Shown piece after piece: positions 1 to 7,692 of a stretch of 9,366 nt of DNA (position 1 is the first letter of the stretch; each line of letters opens with the position of its first letter). A model generated the notes under the pieces. The model was not told the origin of the DNA, did not search any database, and was given only the letters and a program-made list of their open reading frames with translations. This stretch comes from Deltaproteobacteria bacterium (GTDB lineage: Bacteria > Myxococcota_A > UBA796): the NCBI GenBank assembly GCA_002707085.1, contig PALY01000024.1:29824-39189 (forward strand), given 5' to 3'. Both the position numbers and the translations under genes were made by a program.

Positions 1-6
1 CCCAGC

Positions 7-1479
7 ATGGAGGCCAAACTCTTTTCCGAATTTGTGGGTCAACCCAAAGGGTGGCCTGAATCACACATGCAAAAAGCAGAGACGGCCTATAAACCGGACC
101 TCAACTTTGCAGCCTTCTGTTCCATAAAGCTGAGCAAAGGAAACACCTACCCACCCATTTCTGGCGACCAAGATGTGGTTCATCAACAGGTCATGGATGC
201 ATGGGAGCGGTGGGCAATCCGTGTACGAAAAGGCGAAGGCAACCCCGTGCTTGGCGTGTACATTCATGTGCCATTCTGCGCGACCATTTGTAAGTTTTGC
301 TACTGCTACAAAAACCTGCTCGACAAACCATCCACATTGGAAAACTACGTCGATGCATTGGTCGACCAGATTGAAACATTAAAGCCCACATTTGAAGGGA
401 TTCCCATCTCTTCTCTCTACATGGGAGGGGGCACACCTTCTCTTCTTCAACCCGACCAACTCGACCGTTTGCTTACCACGGTCGACGAAGCGTTTGAAAG
501 AGAAGACATATTCCAATTCAACTTCGAAGGTACCCCCCAAACCCTCGCCAGGACAGGCCGGTTGGAAGTGCTGGCGAAGCATGGGTGCAATCGATTGACG
601 GTGGGCGTTCAGTCCTTGGAGCGTGACCTACTTACAGACATGGATCGCGCCCAAGGGGGTCCTGGCAAAGTCGAGCAGGTCTTTCTGAATGCACGAGAAG
701 TAGGCATCTCGTACATCAATGCAGATCTACTGGCGGGACTGCCGGGTCAAACCGTCGACCACTTCAAACAGAGTTTAGACTTGCTTGTCTCATGGAAGCC
801 TGACGTCTTGCACCCATACCCATTCCAAGCCACCGAAGAAACGGTGTACTGGAAAGAAGGGTATCGAGTCAATCAGGAAGATGAAGACAAGCGCGGCCAA
901 ATGATGGAATACGCGCGCACCGTTCTCGACCGGGAAGGGTACGAACAGGTACCTTTCGACTCTTGGGCGCTATCGGTGGATGCCCGAAACAAACAAGACG
1001 TGGACAAGATCATCCATGCCTCATCGGTTTTGCCCTTGGGCTACAACGCACGGGGCCACGTCTTTGAAGAGTTGGCCTATGGAATCACGGAAACGGGGTT
1101 TCAAGGATTCATGGAGGATCGGTCCCAAACCGACTTTTACTACGGGCTTCCCGTTACCCGAAAGGATGACATGATTCGATTCGTCATCTCCAACCTAAGA
1201 ACTGGAATCGACCGAATCAATTTTCATGACAAGTTCCACCAGGACATCTTGGAGGTCTTCTGGCCACAATTCTGGTGGTTACAGAAGAACGATTTGGTCC
1301 GTGTAAGCAGAACCTGGATCGCCAGTAAAATGGGCAGCAGCCAAAACTCTGTTCTCTACTCAAAACTATTTTTTGCGGAAGAATACAACCAAAAACTCCG
1401 CGAAAAATATGCAGAGGAATACGACGAGGGAACCGATTGGCTCAAGCAATGGCGCTCATTGTACGAAAAGTCTTTTTGA
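7..1479 (+). CDS. HemN-family radical SAM protein (coproporphyrinogen III oxidase-like)
   Basis: Probable cytoplasmic radical-SAM enzyme. HemN itself decarboxylates two propionates of coproporphyrinogen III in anaerobic heme synthesis. Seen: a CxxxCxxCxC cluster motif (C91, C95, C98, C100) preceded by YIHVPFC, where Y85 matches the SAM-binding Tyr of E. coli HemN. The GGGTPS motif is at 140-145. By remembered alignment, E174, Q202, R214 and D240 match SAM-contacting residues of HemN. The CxC ending separates it from HemW-type proteins. A HemN_C-like helical region follows, roughly residues 380-470. Length is 490 residues against 457 for E. coli HemN. Oddities: HemN's EVDP is EGTP here, and the late glycine motif reads LGYNARG. 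The function could therefore be CPO or a related HemN-like activity such as radical-SAM methyl transfer. The frame is open to the window edge and only 6 nt lie upstream, so the true start may be outside. M21 is an alternative start. Confidence 0.85.
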   Translation: MEAKLFSEFVGQPKGWPESHMQKAETAYKPDLNFAAFCSIKLSKGNTYPPISGDQDVVHQQVMDAWERWAIRVRKGEGNPVLGVYIHVPFCATICKFCYCYKNLLDKPSTLENYVDALVDQIETLKPTFEGIPISSLYMGGGTPSLLQPDQLDRLLTTVDEAFEREDIFQFNFEGTPQTLARTGRLEVLAKHGCNRLTVGVQSLERDLLTDMDRAQGGPGKVEQVFLNAREVGISYINADLLAGLPGQTVDHFKQSLDLLVSWKPDVLHPYPFQATEETVYWKEGYRVNQEDEDKRGQMMEYARTVLDREGYEQVPFDSWALSVDARNKQDVDKIIHASSVLPLGYNARGHVFEELAYGITETGFQGFMEDRSQTDFYYGLPVTRKDDMIRFVISNLRTGIDRINFHDKFHQDILEVFWPQFWWLQKNDLVRVSRTWIASKMGSSQNSVLYSKLFFAEEYNQKLREKYAEEYDEGTDWLKQWRSLYEKSF

Positions 1480-1566
1480 TCAAAATAGGCGGACGTCGCC
1501 GTTGTGATTTGCCCCATGTATTCTCAGCCTATACGGTTTCTGGGCTTACCAACCCCAGCAGACCAT

Positions 1567-1571
1567 AGGAG
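1567..1571 (+). promoter_or_regulatory. Ribosome binding site fixing the start of the exported protein gene
   Basis: AGGAG lies 7 nt before the ATG at 1579. The longer reading from GTG 1504 would put 25 non-signal-like residues before a good signal peptide, so this site supports ATG 1579 as the start. Confidence 0.7.
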
Positions 1572-1578
1572 TTTGTAC

Positions 1579-2307
1579 ATGTTTAGAATCTCTCTCGGCA
1601 TTTTGGCCGCCTTATTCATCGGAAGTTTTTCTCCAAACGCCATGGCGCAAGAAGAAGGTGCTGAAGAAGTAGCTGAACCCGATCCCGCGACACAAGTTCA
1701 TGTGCGATTGCTGACCCACTTTCATAAGAAAATGTCAGACAATGGCTGGGGTGTTGGCGGCTGGATCATCATGCCAGACATCGTCAAGATGGGCACAACA
1801 CCGCTTTTCCTTGTTGGCCCCCGTTACCAAAAAGATGGTGCATGGGTAGAAATCATGGGTGGTGGTTTGGTCGCGCCAGACGCAGACCCAGCCAACGCAG
1901 GCTACACCAAAACAAAGAAAGTTCAATCGACCCGATTCCAACTGTCTCCAAAGTACTTTGACAAGCCCTTCAACGTGTTCGGTAACCTGCAGTTCATCGA
2001 CATTGGTGGCGAACACCTGGTGACAGAACAAAGCACGATGTTGACCTATACCTTCTTCATGGCTGACTACGTGTTGGCGGATGGAGATGCCTTGATCGGT
2101 ATCGAAACCGAAAACTACTTCGGCAAGATTGGCACAGAAATGGACGGCGAAGAATTCGAAACGTTCAATGACATCGCCATCGGACCTCAGGTGGTGTTTC
2201 CATTCAAGGATCTCAACATCATTATGTCCTACCAAGTACACTTGGATGAAAACACTGAAGACCAGGTGTGGGTTCGTGCCATGTACAACTATGGTCCAAA
2301 GAAATAG
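1579..2307 (+). CDS. Exported protein of unknown function
   Basis: A 242-residue protein I cannot assign to a named family. Residues 1-23 form a convincing Sec signal peptide: one early Arg, a hydrophobic core, and a SFSPNAMA-Q cleavage region after A23. An acidic, Pro-containing segment (about 25-37) follows. The rest alternates short hydrophobic and polar stretches rich in Gly and aromatics (for example GGWIIMPDIV, TPLFLVGPRY, LNIIMSYQV), consistent with beta strands in a periplasmic or outer-membrane-associated protein. There is no lipobox, no clear transmembrane helix, and no terminal Phe as many outer-membrane barrels have. It lies 99 nt after the HemN-like gene on the same strand. That gap is long enough for its own promoter, so co-transcription is uncertain. 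It converges on the ABC ATPase gene with only 26 nt between stop codons. The gene is certain; the function is not. Confidence 0.8.
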   Translation: MFRISLGILAALFIGSFSPNAMAQEEGAEEVAEPDPATQVHVRLLTHFHKKMSDNGWGVGGWIIMPDIVKMGTTPLFLVGPRYQKDGAWVEIMGGGLVAPDADPANAGYTKTKKVQSTRFQLSPKYFDKPFNVFGNLQFIDIGGEHLVTEQSTMLTYTFFMADYVLADGDALIGIETENYFGKIGTEMDGEEFETFNDIAIGPQVVFPFKDLNIIMSYQVHLDENTEDQVWVRAMYNYGPKK

Positions 2308-2318
2308 TCGAAATTCTT

Positions 2319-2362
2319 TGACCCGAATGAAGGTCAGAGCAGCAGATGGTTTTCTATCTGCT
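2319..2362. terminator. Stem-loops at a tail-to-tail junction, possible two-way terminator
   Basis: Two small dyads lie between and within the converging 3' ends. TGACC 2319-2323 pairs with GGTCA 2332-2336 (8-nt loop). AGCAGAT 2341-2347 pairs with ATCTGCT 2356-2362 (8-nt loop). The second lies inside the last codons of the ATPase gene. Neither is followed by a clear T-tract on either strand, so intrinsic termination is only a possibility. Confidence 0.3.
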
Positions 2363-3035
2363 CTCTGGCCTTCTTCATGTCTGCATCCGTGATTCGAATC
2401 TGACAGACAATGCTCGCTGGAGAACCATTTAGGACAAGAACTTCGTCCCCTATGTCCAACGCTTCTTGAATGTCATGCGTCACCATCACAACCGCTACCT
2501 TCGTAAAGCTGACAAGTTTGGACAGGTCCTGCTGGAGCTGGCGGCGGCGCTTGGGGTCTAAAGCCGAGAACGGCTCATCCAACAACAACACACTGGGCTG
2601 ACACACCAAAGAGCGAACCAGTGCTACCCGTTGTGCCATACCGATGGACAACGATGATATTCGAGCATCAAGCTCACTCATTAGTCCCACTTGTTGCATC
2701 AACGGGTCGATGCGCTGATCCCACTCTGGCTTGGGAACCTTGGCCGCACGCAAAGCAAAATAGAGGTTCTTGCGGACAGTCATCCATGGAAACAATCGGG
2801 GCTGTTGAAACACCATACGAGTACCCACCCCTGACGAGGCTTGTCTCACATCCAACTCTCCACTGGTCGGGTTCAACAAGCCCGACATCAACTTCAAAAT
2901 GGTGGACTTACCAATGCCCGATGGTCCCAACAGAACGACGGCCTCACCAGCGGTCACACAGAAGCTGATGTTCTCCAGGACACGCTTGTCACCATAGGCA
3001 AACGATACGCCATCTACACGGATGATTTCTGCCAC
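2334..3035 (-). CDS. ABC transporter ATP-binding protein, nitrate/sulfonate/taurine type
   Basis: The cytoplasmic ATPase that should power import through the adjacent permease. Of 233 residues: Walker A GPSGIGKST at 37-45, Q-loop VFQQ at 75-78, signature LSIGMAQR at 129-136, Walker B VLLLDEP at 149-155, D-loop SALD at 157-160, H-loop His187 in VTHD. This fits the SsuB/TauB/ThiZ branch, which is usually slightly longer. The third signature residue is Ile instead of the usual Gly of LSGG; the next Gly is kept. The start is GTG at 3035, preceded by AAGGGTGG. It overlaps the permease 3' end by 22 nt, so translation is probably coupled. It is the last gene of the three-gene operon. The substrate cannot be read from the ATPase; sulfonates, nitrate, taurine or vitamin precursors are all transported by relatives. 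Confidence 0.93.
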   Translation of the reverse strand: MAEIIRVDGVSFAYGDKRVLENISFCVTAGEAVVLLGPSGIGKSTILKLMSGLLNPTSGELDVRQASSGVGTRMVFQQPRLFPWMTVRKNLYFALRAAKVPKPEWDQRIDPLMQQVGLMSELDARISSLSIGMAQRVALVRSLVCQPSVLLLDEPFSALDPKRRRQLQQDLSKLVSFTKVAVVMVTHDIQEALDIGDEVLVLNGSPASIVCQIRITDADMKKAREQIENHLLL

Positions 3036-3751
3036 GGAACCACCCTTTGTTGAACCAGATTGGCCAACGTTGTCATGAGCCAGCCAAGAAGGCCAATCAC
3101 AATCATGCAGACCAGCATGCCTTCATAATCAGAGACATACCGCAACTGTTGAATCCTATCGCCAAGCCCGTTCTTTACCCCCACAAGCTCTGCTGCGATC
3201 ACACTGGTCCATGCCAGACCCAAGCCAACCCGAAGCCCTTGCGCGATGTCTGGAGCGGCAGCCGGGAGGCGAACCCAAACGAACGTATCGAATGGAGAAG
3301 ACTCGTACGCTCGGGCCACTTCAAGGTGTTCTTCCGGACAGTTTGCGAACGCATGGGCGACCTGAACAAAAATCGGAAAGAAAGCGCCCAAGAACACAAC
3401 AAACCAAGCGCTTTTATCGCCCAGTCCAAACCACAGAATGGCGATGGGGACCCAGGCGATGGGTGGAATGGGACGCAGCAACTCCAGCACGTCGCGGAAC
3501 CCAAGACCCAATACGCCCAAGATTCCAGACAAAGCGCCCAAGAACACTCCCAGGGTCGCAGCAACCGCATAGCCAACCCCCACACGAGTGAGACTGGCCA
3601 TGGTGTTCTTTTGTAATGAGCCGTCTGCCACAGCATCTTGCGCTGCGGCCAAACACGCCAATGGGGCCGGAAAGATCACGGAATCAGCGATGACTGCTGC
3701 GATATGCCATACCGCAAGCGCTACCGATAATGCGACAATCCGACGGACCAT
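3014..3751 (-). CDS. ABC transporter permease, SsuC/TauC-like
   Basis: Inner-membrane permease of 245 residues with about six hydrophobic helices, typical of BPD_transp_1 importers. The stretch at 93-114 (RPIPPIAWVPIAILWFGLGD and neighbours) is a hallmark of the SsuC/TauC/NrtB group. The cytoplasmic EAA loop that docks the ATPase is at about 144-169 and ends in VRLPAAAPDI. Its usual central Gly (as in the common tLGAs pattern) is replaced within AYESS. The start ATG at 3751 lies just 2 nt after the stop of the substrate-binding protein gene. No strong separate ribosome binding site is visible, so coupling to the upstream gene is likely. The gene runs 22 nt into the ATPase gene. The family call is firm; the transported compound is unknown. 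Confidence 0.93.
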   Translation of the reverse strand: MVRRIVALSVALAVWHIAAVIADSVIFPAPLACLAAAQDAVADGSLQKNTMASLTRVGVGYAVAATLGVFLGALSGILGVLGLGFRDVLELLRPIPPIAWVPIAILWFGLGDKSAWFVVFLGAFFPIFVQVAHAFANCPEEHLEVARAYESSPFDTFVWVRLPAAAPDIAQGLRVGLGLAWTSVIAAELVGVKNGLGDRIQQLRYVSDYEGMLVCMIVIGLLGWLMTTLANLVQQRVVPWQKSSV

Positions 3752-3753
3752 CC

Positions 3754-4782
3754 TTATTGCACGACGTCTCTAATCATCGTTTTGGTGTCGACACTGGCCT
3801 TCAAAATCTTTGCTTCGAGCATAAAGTCCGCTGCTTTTTGAATGTTGGCCTTGTCTTCGTCCGACAACGTGACTCGAATTTGGTTCTTGGCATCAAGGTT
3901 GGGTTCAACTGAAGCAGCCAAATCCAAAGCCGCCAAAGAGAAATCTAGGTTTGATGCTGTCTTGAATGCCTGATTGGCTTTGGCTGTATCACCCTTGTAT
4001 TGGGCATATGCCTTGTCCATGGCCGTCATGAACTTCTTGTCTGCACCAGGGTGCTTCTTCGAGAAGTCATCATCCATGACCACAACGCTGGTCACAAGAC
4101 CTTGAGCCACAGTCCGGACCAAGCCTGAAGACTCCAGTTGAGCAAAAACAGGATCCCATGCTGAACCCGCATGTACGGTGTCCCACTTCTTGGACTTGGC
4201 CAAAACGGCGATCTCTTTGATGCCCATATTGACCGCATTGATGTCCTTGCTTGGATCCATGCCTGCACCCTGAACTGCACCCAGTGTCTCGCGATGGGCA
4301 GCAGCACCGAATGGAATCGCAACTGTCTTGCCTTTCAAATCACCCACAGCCTTTACATCGCTATCTGGGGGTACAAATGTTCCCACACGGTTGTACATCA
4401 AACGACCAATCATGCCCCACGTATTGTCGCGGTTACACAACGCAATCGCAGGCTGATCTGCAGTGAAGAGAACATCGACCTCTCCCGCAAGGGCGCCTTC
4501 ATTCAAGGGGGCTCCATACGAGAAGCCAACAAACTCAGGCGCGAAGCCCAAGTCTTTTAGAATCTCAGACTGTTGGAGGATGACAGCCAACTGGCCTTGT
4601 GTCGCCCAGGTCTGCTGCCAACCAATCCGGATGGGAATACCTGCACCATTGGCGGGTGTTGCTGCGGGCTTCGCTTTCGCTGTAGAAGCTTCAGTTTTTG
4701 CACCATCTGCGGGAGCAGGGGCTGGGGCATCAGAACCACCACAGGCCAACAGGGTCATCAATACAAAGGAAAAAATAGTCAC
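3754..4782 (-). CDS. ABC transporter substrate-binding lipoprotein, nitrate/sulfonate/taurine type
   Basis: First gene of the importer operon. The 342-residue product should be a lipid-anchored periplasmic receptor delivering substrate to the permease. A lipobox L11-L12-A13-C14 is followed by a flexible Ala/Pro/Lys-rich linker to about residue 48. The binding domain then starts as IPIRIGWQQTW. The NMT1/SsuA-like pattern is visible: a segment with EVDVLFTADQPAIAL, then VGDLKGKTVAIPFGAAAHRE, a typical interlobe segment of NitT/TauT receptors. The start GTG 4782 has GGAG 7 nt upstream and is the furthest possible start, because an in-frame stop (TGA) lies at 4807-4809. The predicted signal region has no Lys or Arg before the hydrophobic core, which is unusual for a lipoprotein. 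Ligand specificity cannot be inferred from sequence alone. Confidence 0.92.
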   Translation of the reverse strand: MTIFSFVLMTLLACGGSDAPAPAPADGAKTEASTAKAKPAATPANGAGIPIRIGWQQTWATQGQLAVILQQSEILKDLGFAPEFVGFSYGAPLNEGALAGEVDVLFTADQPAIALCNRDNTWGMIGRLMYNRVGTFVPPDSDVKAVGDLKGKTVAIPFGAAAHRETLGAVQGAGMDPSKDINAVNMGIKEIAVLAKSKKWDTVHAGSAWDPVFAQLESSGLVRTVAQGLVTSVVVMDDDFSKKHPGADKKFMTAMDKAYAQYKGDTAKANQAFKTASNLDFSLAALDLAASVEPNLDAKNQIRVTLSDEDKANIQKAADFMLEAKILKASVDTKTMIRDVVQ

Positions 4783-4789
4783 GAGGTAT

Positions 4790-4793
4790 CTCC
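4790..4793 (-). promoter_or_regulatory. Ribosome binding site of the substrate-binding protein gene
   Basis: GGAG on the minus strand lies 7 nt before GTG 4782. It supports this non-ATG start, which is also the only in-frame start before the lipobox apart from an internal Met nine residues in. Confidence 0.65.
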
Positions 4794-4815
4794 AAGTTGT
4801 GAAGCATCACCTTAG

Positions 4816-4850
4816 TTACATATGAATGTTGATTCAACACGCATATGTAA
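4816..4850. promoter_or_regulatory. 35-bp nested palindrome, operator candidate
   Basis: Outer arms TTACATATG (4816-4824) and CATATGTAA (4842-4850) are perfect inverted copies. An inner GTTGATTCAAC (4828-4838) is itself a palindrome, and both share the same centre at 4833. In all, 15 of 17 position pairs are complementary. It sits between the divergent importer operon and rmlD, 34 bp upstream of the importer start and 90 bp upstream of rmlD. That is a position where a dimeric repressor or activator could act on either promoter. Because both flanking genes point away from it, it is unlikely to be a terminator. I could not place convincing -35/-10 boxes, and the cognate regulator is not in the window. 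Confidence 0.55.
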
Positions 4851-4940
4851 TCAACAACCAATACCTGGCTTTTCTCAAAAGACTTTGATTCCCTTACGCT
4901 ACTCTATTCCCATGTTTCCACCATCAAGTGAAGAACAAAG

Positions 4941-5780
4941 TTGAAGCTTATTGTCACAGGCTCTGAAGGACTCCTGGGACGCGCATTCGTGCGCCATGCA
5001 CCCCCATCATGGACGCTACACCCCCAAAACCGATCCGACGTAGACATCACCGATGTTGACACCCTGGATCGGGTGGTAAAGCATCTGAATCCAGACGTGC
5101 TTGTAAACTGTGCTGCATACACCAACGTAGATGGCGCTGAATCCGAACAGCAGAGCGCACACTCAGCCAATACCATCGGAGTCAAACATCTGGCCCAGGT
5201 GACCGCAAAGTACGGCGTAGCATTGGTACACATTTCGACCGACTTCGTTTTCGATGGCTGTAGTACACAGCCGTATACGGAAACGAGCAGCCCCAAACCT
5301 TTGTCCGTATACGGGCAAAGCAAATGGCAGGGCGAACAACAAATTCAGCTACACAACCCAAACCACCTCATTGTCCGAACAGCATGGTTGTACGGTGATG
5401 ACGGCCATACTTTTCCCCAAAAACTCATGCAATGGGCCAAGCAAGGTGATGTGCGTGTTGCCAATGATCAAACTGGCTCACCGACGTATGCACCCCATTT
5501 GGTGAATGGCATCTCGGAGTGTTTGCAACACGGGGCCAGAGGGATCATCCACCTTGCGGGTTCGGGTGCAGTCACACGCTACGACTGGGCCAAGGCTCTA
5601 TTTAGGTCTCTTCAACTGGATGTCGCAGTAAAGCCCGTACCGTCATCTACATTCGTTACTGCTGCAAAAAGACCTGCATATTCTGTACTTGAATCAATCC
5701 ACCCGTCCGGGGTACGCCTGCCCGACTGGAACCAGGGACTCTCTGACTTCACGAATCATTTGGCCAAGTCACGTAAATAA
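4941..5780 (+). CDS. rmlD: dTDP-4-dehydrorhamnose reductase
   Basis: Catalyses the last step of dTDP-L-rhamnose synthesis: NAD(P)H-dependent reduction of dTDP-4-dehydro-L-rhamnose in the cytoplasm. The 279-residue extended short-chain dehydrogenase has the N-terminal nucleotide motif GSEGLLG (7-13), [12 protein letters not shown] (56-67), the STDFVFDG strand (99-106; often STDYVFDG), and catalytic Y124 and K128 in YGQSK. RTAWLYG (146-152), DQTGSPT (176-182) and KRPAYSVL (243-250) are typical of RmlD. Length is near the family norm. The start is TTG at 4941, immediately giving MKLIVTG as in relatives. An in-frame stop at 4929-4931 excludes a longer protein, and GAAG 4930-4933 can serve as ribosome binding site. 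It is transcribed apart from rmlB-rmlA and runs 25 nt into the 3' end of rmlA. Confidence 0.95.
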   Translation: MKLIVTGSEGLLGRAFVRHAPPSWTLHPQNRSDVDITDVDTLDRVVKHLNPDVLVNCAAYTNVDGAESEQQSAHSANTIGVKHLAQVTAKYGVALVHISTDFVFDGCSTQPYTETSSPKPLSVYGQSKWQGEQQIQLHNPNHLIVRTAWLYGDDGHTFPQKLMQWAKQGDVRVANDQTGSPTYAPHLVNGISECLQHGARGIIHLAGSGAVTRYDWAKALFRSLQLDVAVKPVPSSTFVTAAKRPAYSVLESIHPSGVRLPDWNQGLSDFTNHLAKSRK

Positions 5781-6619
5781 GATGCATATGCGCTGTCTGG
5801 CGCACTGGCTGCCAATCTGTGGAGCTGTGCTGTATCGATAAAACCCATTCGCCATGCAACCTCTTCGACACATGCAACCTTCAACCCTTGGCGTTCTTCC
5901 ATGGTGTGAACGAACTCTGAAGCCTGAAGAAGGGATGCGTGAGTACCTGTGTCCAGCCAAGCAAAGCCACGACCCAGGCGTTCAACATGGAGAGACTGCC
6001 GGTCCAGATACACGCGATTCACGTCGGTAATTTCCAACTCACCCCGTGCGGACGGGGTCAATGATTTTGCAACCTGCACGACATCTGAACCATAAAAATA
6101 CAAGCCGGTAATGGCCCAGTTGGAGTCCGTCTGAGCCGGCTTTTCTACGATGCCGGTCACCTGCCCGTTGTCATCAAAGCTGACCACACCATATCGGTGT
6201 GGATCTCGAACTTGATACGCAAAAACGGTGGCCCCGTCTTCACGACTTGCCGCAGACTGAAGCGCCTGAGATAGCTGATGTCCAAAGAAGATATTGTCAC
6301 CCAAAACCAAGGCACAACTCGAGTCACCGATAAAGTCTGACCCAATCAAGAAGGCCTGAGCGATGCCTTCAGGACGCGGTTGAACCGCATACTCAATCTG
6401 AATTCCCCAAGACTCCCCATTGCCCAGCAAGCGCTGGAAATGTGTCTGATCTTCGGGGGTCGTGATGATCAAGAACTCACGGATACCCGCCAACATCAAC
6501 GTAGTGAGCGGGTAATAAATCATCGGCTTGTCGTACACCGGAAGCAATTGCTTGCTGACCACCTGTGTCACTGGGTGCAAGCGCGTACCTCGCCCCCCCG
6601 CCAGGACAATGCCTTTCAT
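5756..6619 (-). CDS. rmlA: Glucose-1-phosphate thymidylyltransferase
   Basis: Makes dTDP-glucose from dTTP and glucose-1-phosphate, the first step of the dTDP-rhamnose pathway and usually the feedback-controlled one. The 287-residue product is close to the usual 290 or so. It begins [18 protein letters not shown], the nucleotidyltransferase signature (GGRGTRL 8-14). [11 protein letters not shown] follows at 22-32, with the catalytic-region Lys. Metal-binding Asp candidates are D108 in LGDN and D223 in WLDTGT. EKP at 159-161 and GELEITDVN at 193-201 are characteristic of RmlA. ATG 6619 overlaps the stop of rmlB as ATGA (6616-6619), indicating translational coupling. The 3' end overlaps rmlD on the opposite strand by 25 nt. 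Identification is secure. Confidence 0.96.
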   Translation of the reverse strand: MKGIVLAGGRGTRLHPVTQVVSKQLLPVYDKPMIYYPLTTLMLAGIREFLIITTPEDQTHFQRLLGNGESWGIQIEYAVQPRPEGIAQAFLIGSDFIGDSSCALVLGDNIFFGHQLSQALQSAASREDGATVFAYQVRDPHRYGVVSFDDNGQVTGIVEKPAQTDSNWAITGLYFYGSDVVQVAKSLTPSARGELEITDVNRVYLDRQSLHVERLGRGFAWLDTGTHASLLQASEFVHTMEERQGLKVACVEEVAWRMGFIDTAQLHRLAASAPDSAYASYLRDLAK

Positions 6620-7692
6620 TGTCCAAGCCCTATGCGGTCTGAAGCGCCCTTTTCAACCAACGGCTGCCACCACGATCGATTCTGGAGAAACCAATCCACA
6701 GTTTGTGCGAGACCCGACTCAAAATTGTGCGTGGCATGCCACCCGAGTTCTTTCTGTATTCGGCCTGGATCGATGGCATAGCGTTCATCGTGACCCGGCC
6801 GGTCAGCCACATGCTGTATATGTTGAGAATGCGGCGCCCCATCCGGCAGCCGTTCATCCAACAACGAACAAATCGCGTGAACCACATCCAGATTGGTCCG
6901 TTCCGACTCTCCACCAATCAAATATTCACGACCTGGGCGCCCTTTGGTGACCACAGTCCACAGGGCGGTGGCGTGATCGTCCACATGAAGCCAATCTCGA
7001 ACTTGTTGACCCGAGCCATAGATGGGCAAACTTTGTCCCCTAATGGCCCGCAAAATGATGGTGGGGACCAACTTTTCGGGGAACTGATGAGGGCCATAAT
7101 TATTGGAGCAATTGGTGATGATCGTGGGCAGACCGTAGGTTCGATTCCAGGCACGAACCAGGTGATCCGCTGATGCTTTACTCGCAGAATATGGCGAGTT
7201 CGGACGAACGGGAGAGTCTTCTGTAAACCGGCCTTCAGGACCCAAGGATCCATAGACTTCATCGGTAGACACATGCAGGAATCGAAACCGTTCCTGTTGG
7301 CCCGCAGGGATCGCACGAAAGTATGCCAAAGCCGCCTGAAGCAACGTGTAGGTTCCATGAATATTGGTGGAAATAAAGGCGTCAGGACCATCGATGGAAC
7401 GATCGACATGTGATTCCGCCGCAAGATGGATCACAGCATCGGGCTGATGGTCGGAAAACACGCTCTGGACCGTCGTGGCACAGGCCACATCACCTTCGAT
7501 GAATGTGTACCGAGGGTCATCCGCAATCGAACGCAAGGAAGAAGGACAAGCCGCATAGGTGAGCTTGTCTATGTTCACCACTTGAGCCGTTGTATGGCGC
7601 ATCAAGAACCGGACGACGGCAGAACCGATAAAGCCCGCGCCACCAGTCACAAGGACTGTTTGAGGCAACAAATCCGGCTCTAAAGGGCTCAA
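6616..7692 (-). CDS. rmlB: dTDP-glucose 4,6-dehydratase
   Basis: Converts dTDP-glucose to dTDP-4-keto-6-deoxyglucose with bound NAD, the second pathway step. In the 358-residue product the Rossmann motif TGGAGFIG is at 16-23. The catalytic Thr-Asp-Glu is T143, D144, E145 in STDEVYG, and Y168-xxx-K172 lies in [22 protein letters not shown] (194-210) and RDWLHVDDH (232-240) are RmlB signatures. The start is TTG at 7692, giving about 10 more N-terminal residues than many homologues. GGAG at 7701-7704 with 8-nt spacing supports it, though TTG codons at residues 8 or 9 remain possible. It is the first gene of the minus-strand pair with rmlA. No rmlC follows. Confidence 0.96.
   Translation of the reverse strand: MSPLEPDLLPQTVLVTGGAGFIGSAVVRFLMRHTTAQVVNIDKLTYAACPSSLRSIADDPRYTFIEGDVACATTVQSVFSDHQPDAVIHLAAESHVDRSIDGPDAFISTNIHGTYTLLQAALAYFRAIPAGQQERFRFLHVSTDEVYGSLGPEGRFTEDSPVRPNSPYSASKASADHLVRAWNRTYGLPTIITNCSNNYGPHQFPEKLVPTIILRAIRGQSLPIYGSGQQVRDWLHVDDHATALWTVVTKGRPGREYLIGGESERTNLDVVHAICSLLDERLPDGAPHSQHIQHVADRPGHDERYAIDPGRIQKELGWHATHNFESGLAQTVDWFLQNRSWWQPLVEKGASDRIGLGQ

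Noticed and set aside
1474..1500. Palindrome TTTTGATCAAAA over the HemN-like stop codon and a small GGCG/CGCC hairpin just after it, as terminator or regulator site
   Set aside because: The hairpin has only four pairs and no T-tract, and the 12-nt palindrome does not have FNR-box spacing. Neither is strong enough to annotate.
1504..1578. GTG start at 1504 for the exported protein
   Set aside because: It would place 25 residues before a good signal peptide. ATG 1579 has a proper AGGAG site.
7..2307. HemN-like gene and exported protein as a defined new operon
   Set aside because: A 99-nt gap, no visible shared function and only one example make this untestable from the window; it is kept only as a low-interest lead.
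3047..3616. Long plus-strand open frame inside the permease gene, and similar long frames opposite the substrate-binding protein and exported-protein genes
   Set aside because: Each is antisense to a gene with clear family motifs, and its translation is low in recognisable structure and rich in unusual residue runs.
4816..4850. Palindrome as a NikR-type or FNR-type site
   Set aside because: Arm sequence and spacing do not fit the known E. coli NikR (GTATGA-N16-TCATAC) or FNR consensus. Naming a regulator would be guesswork.
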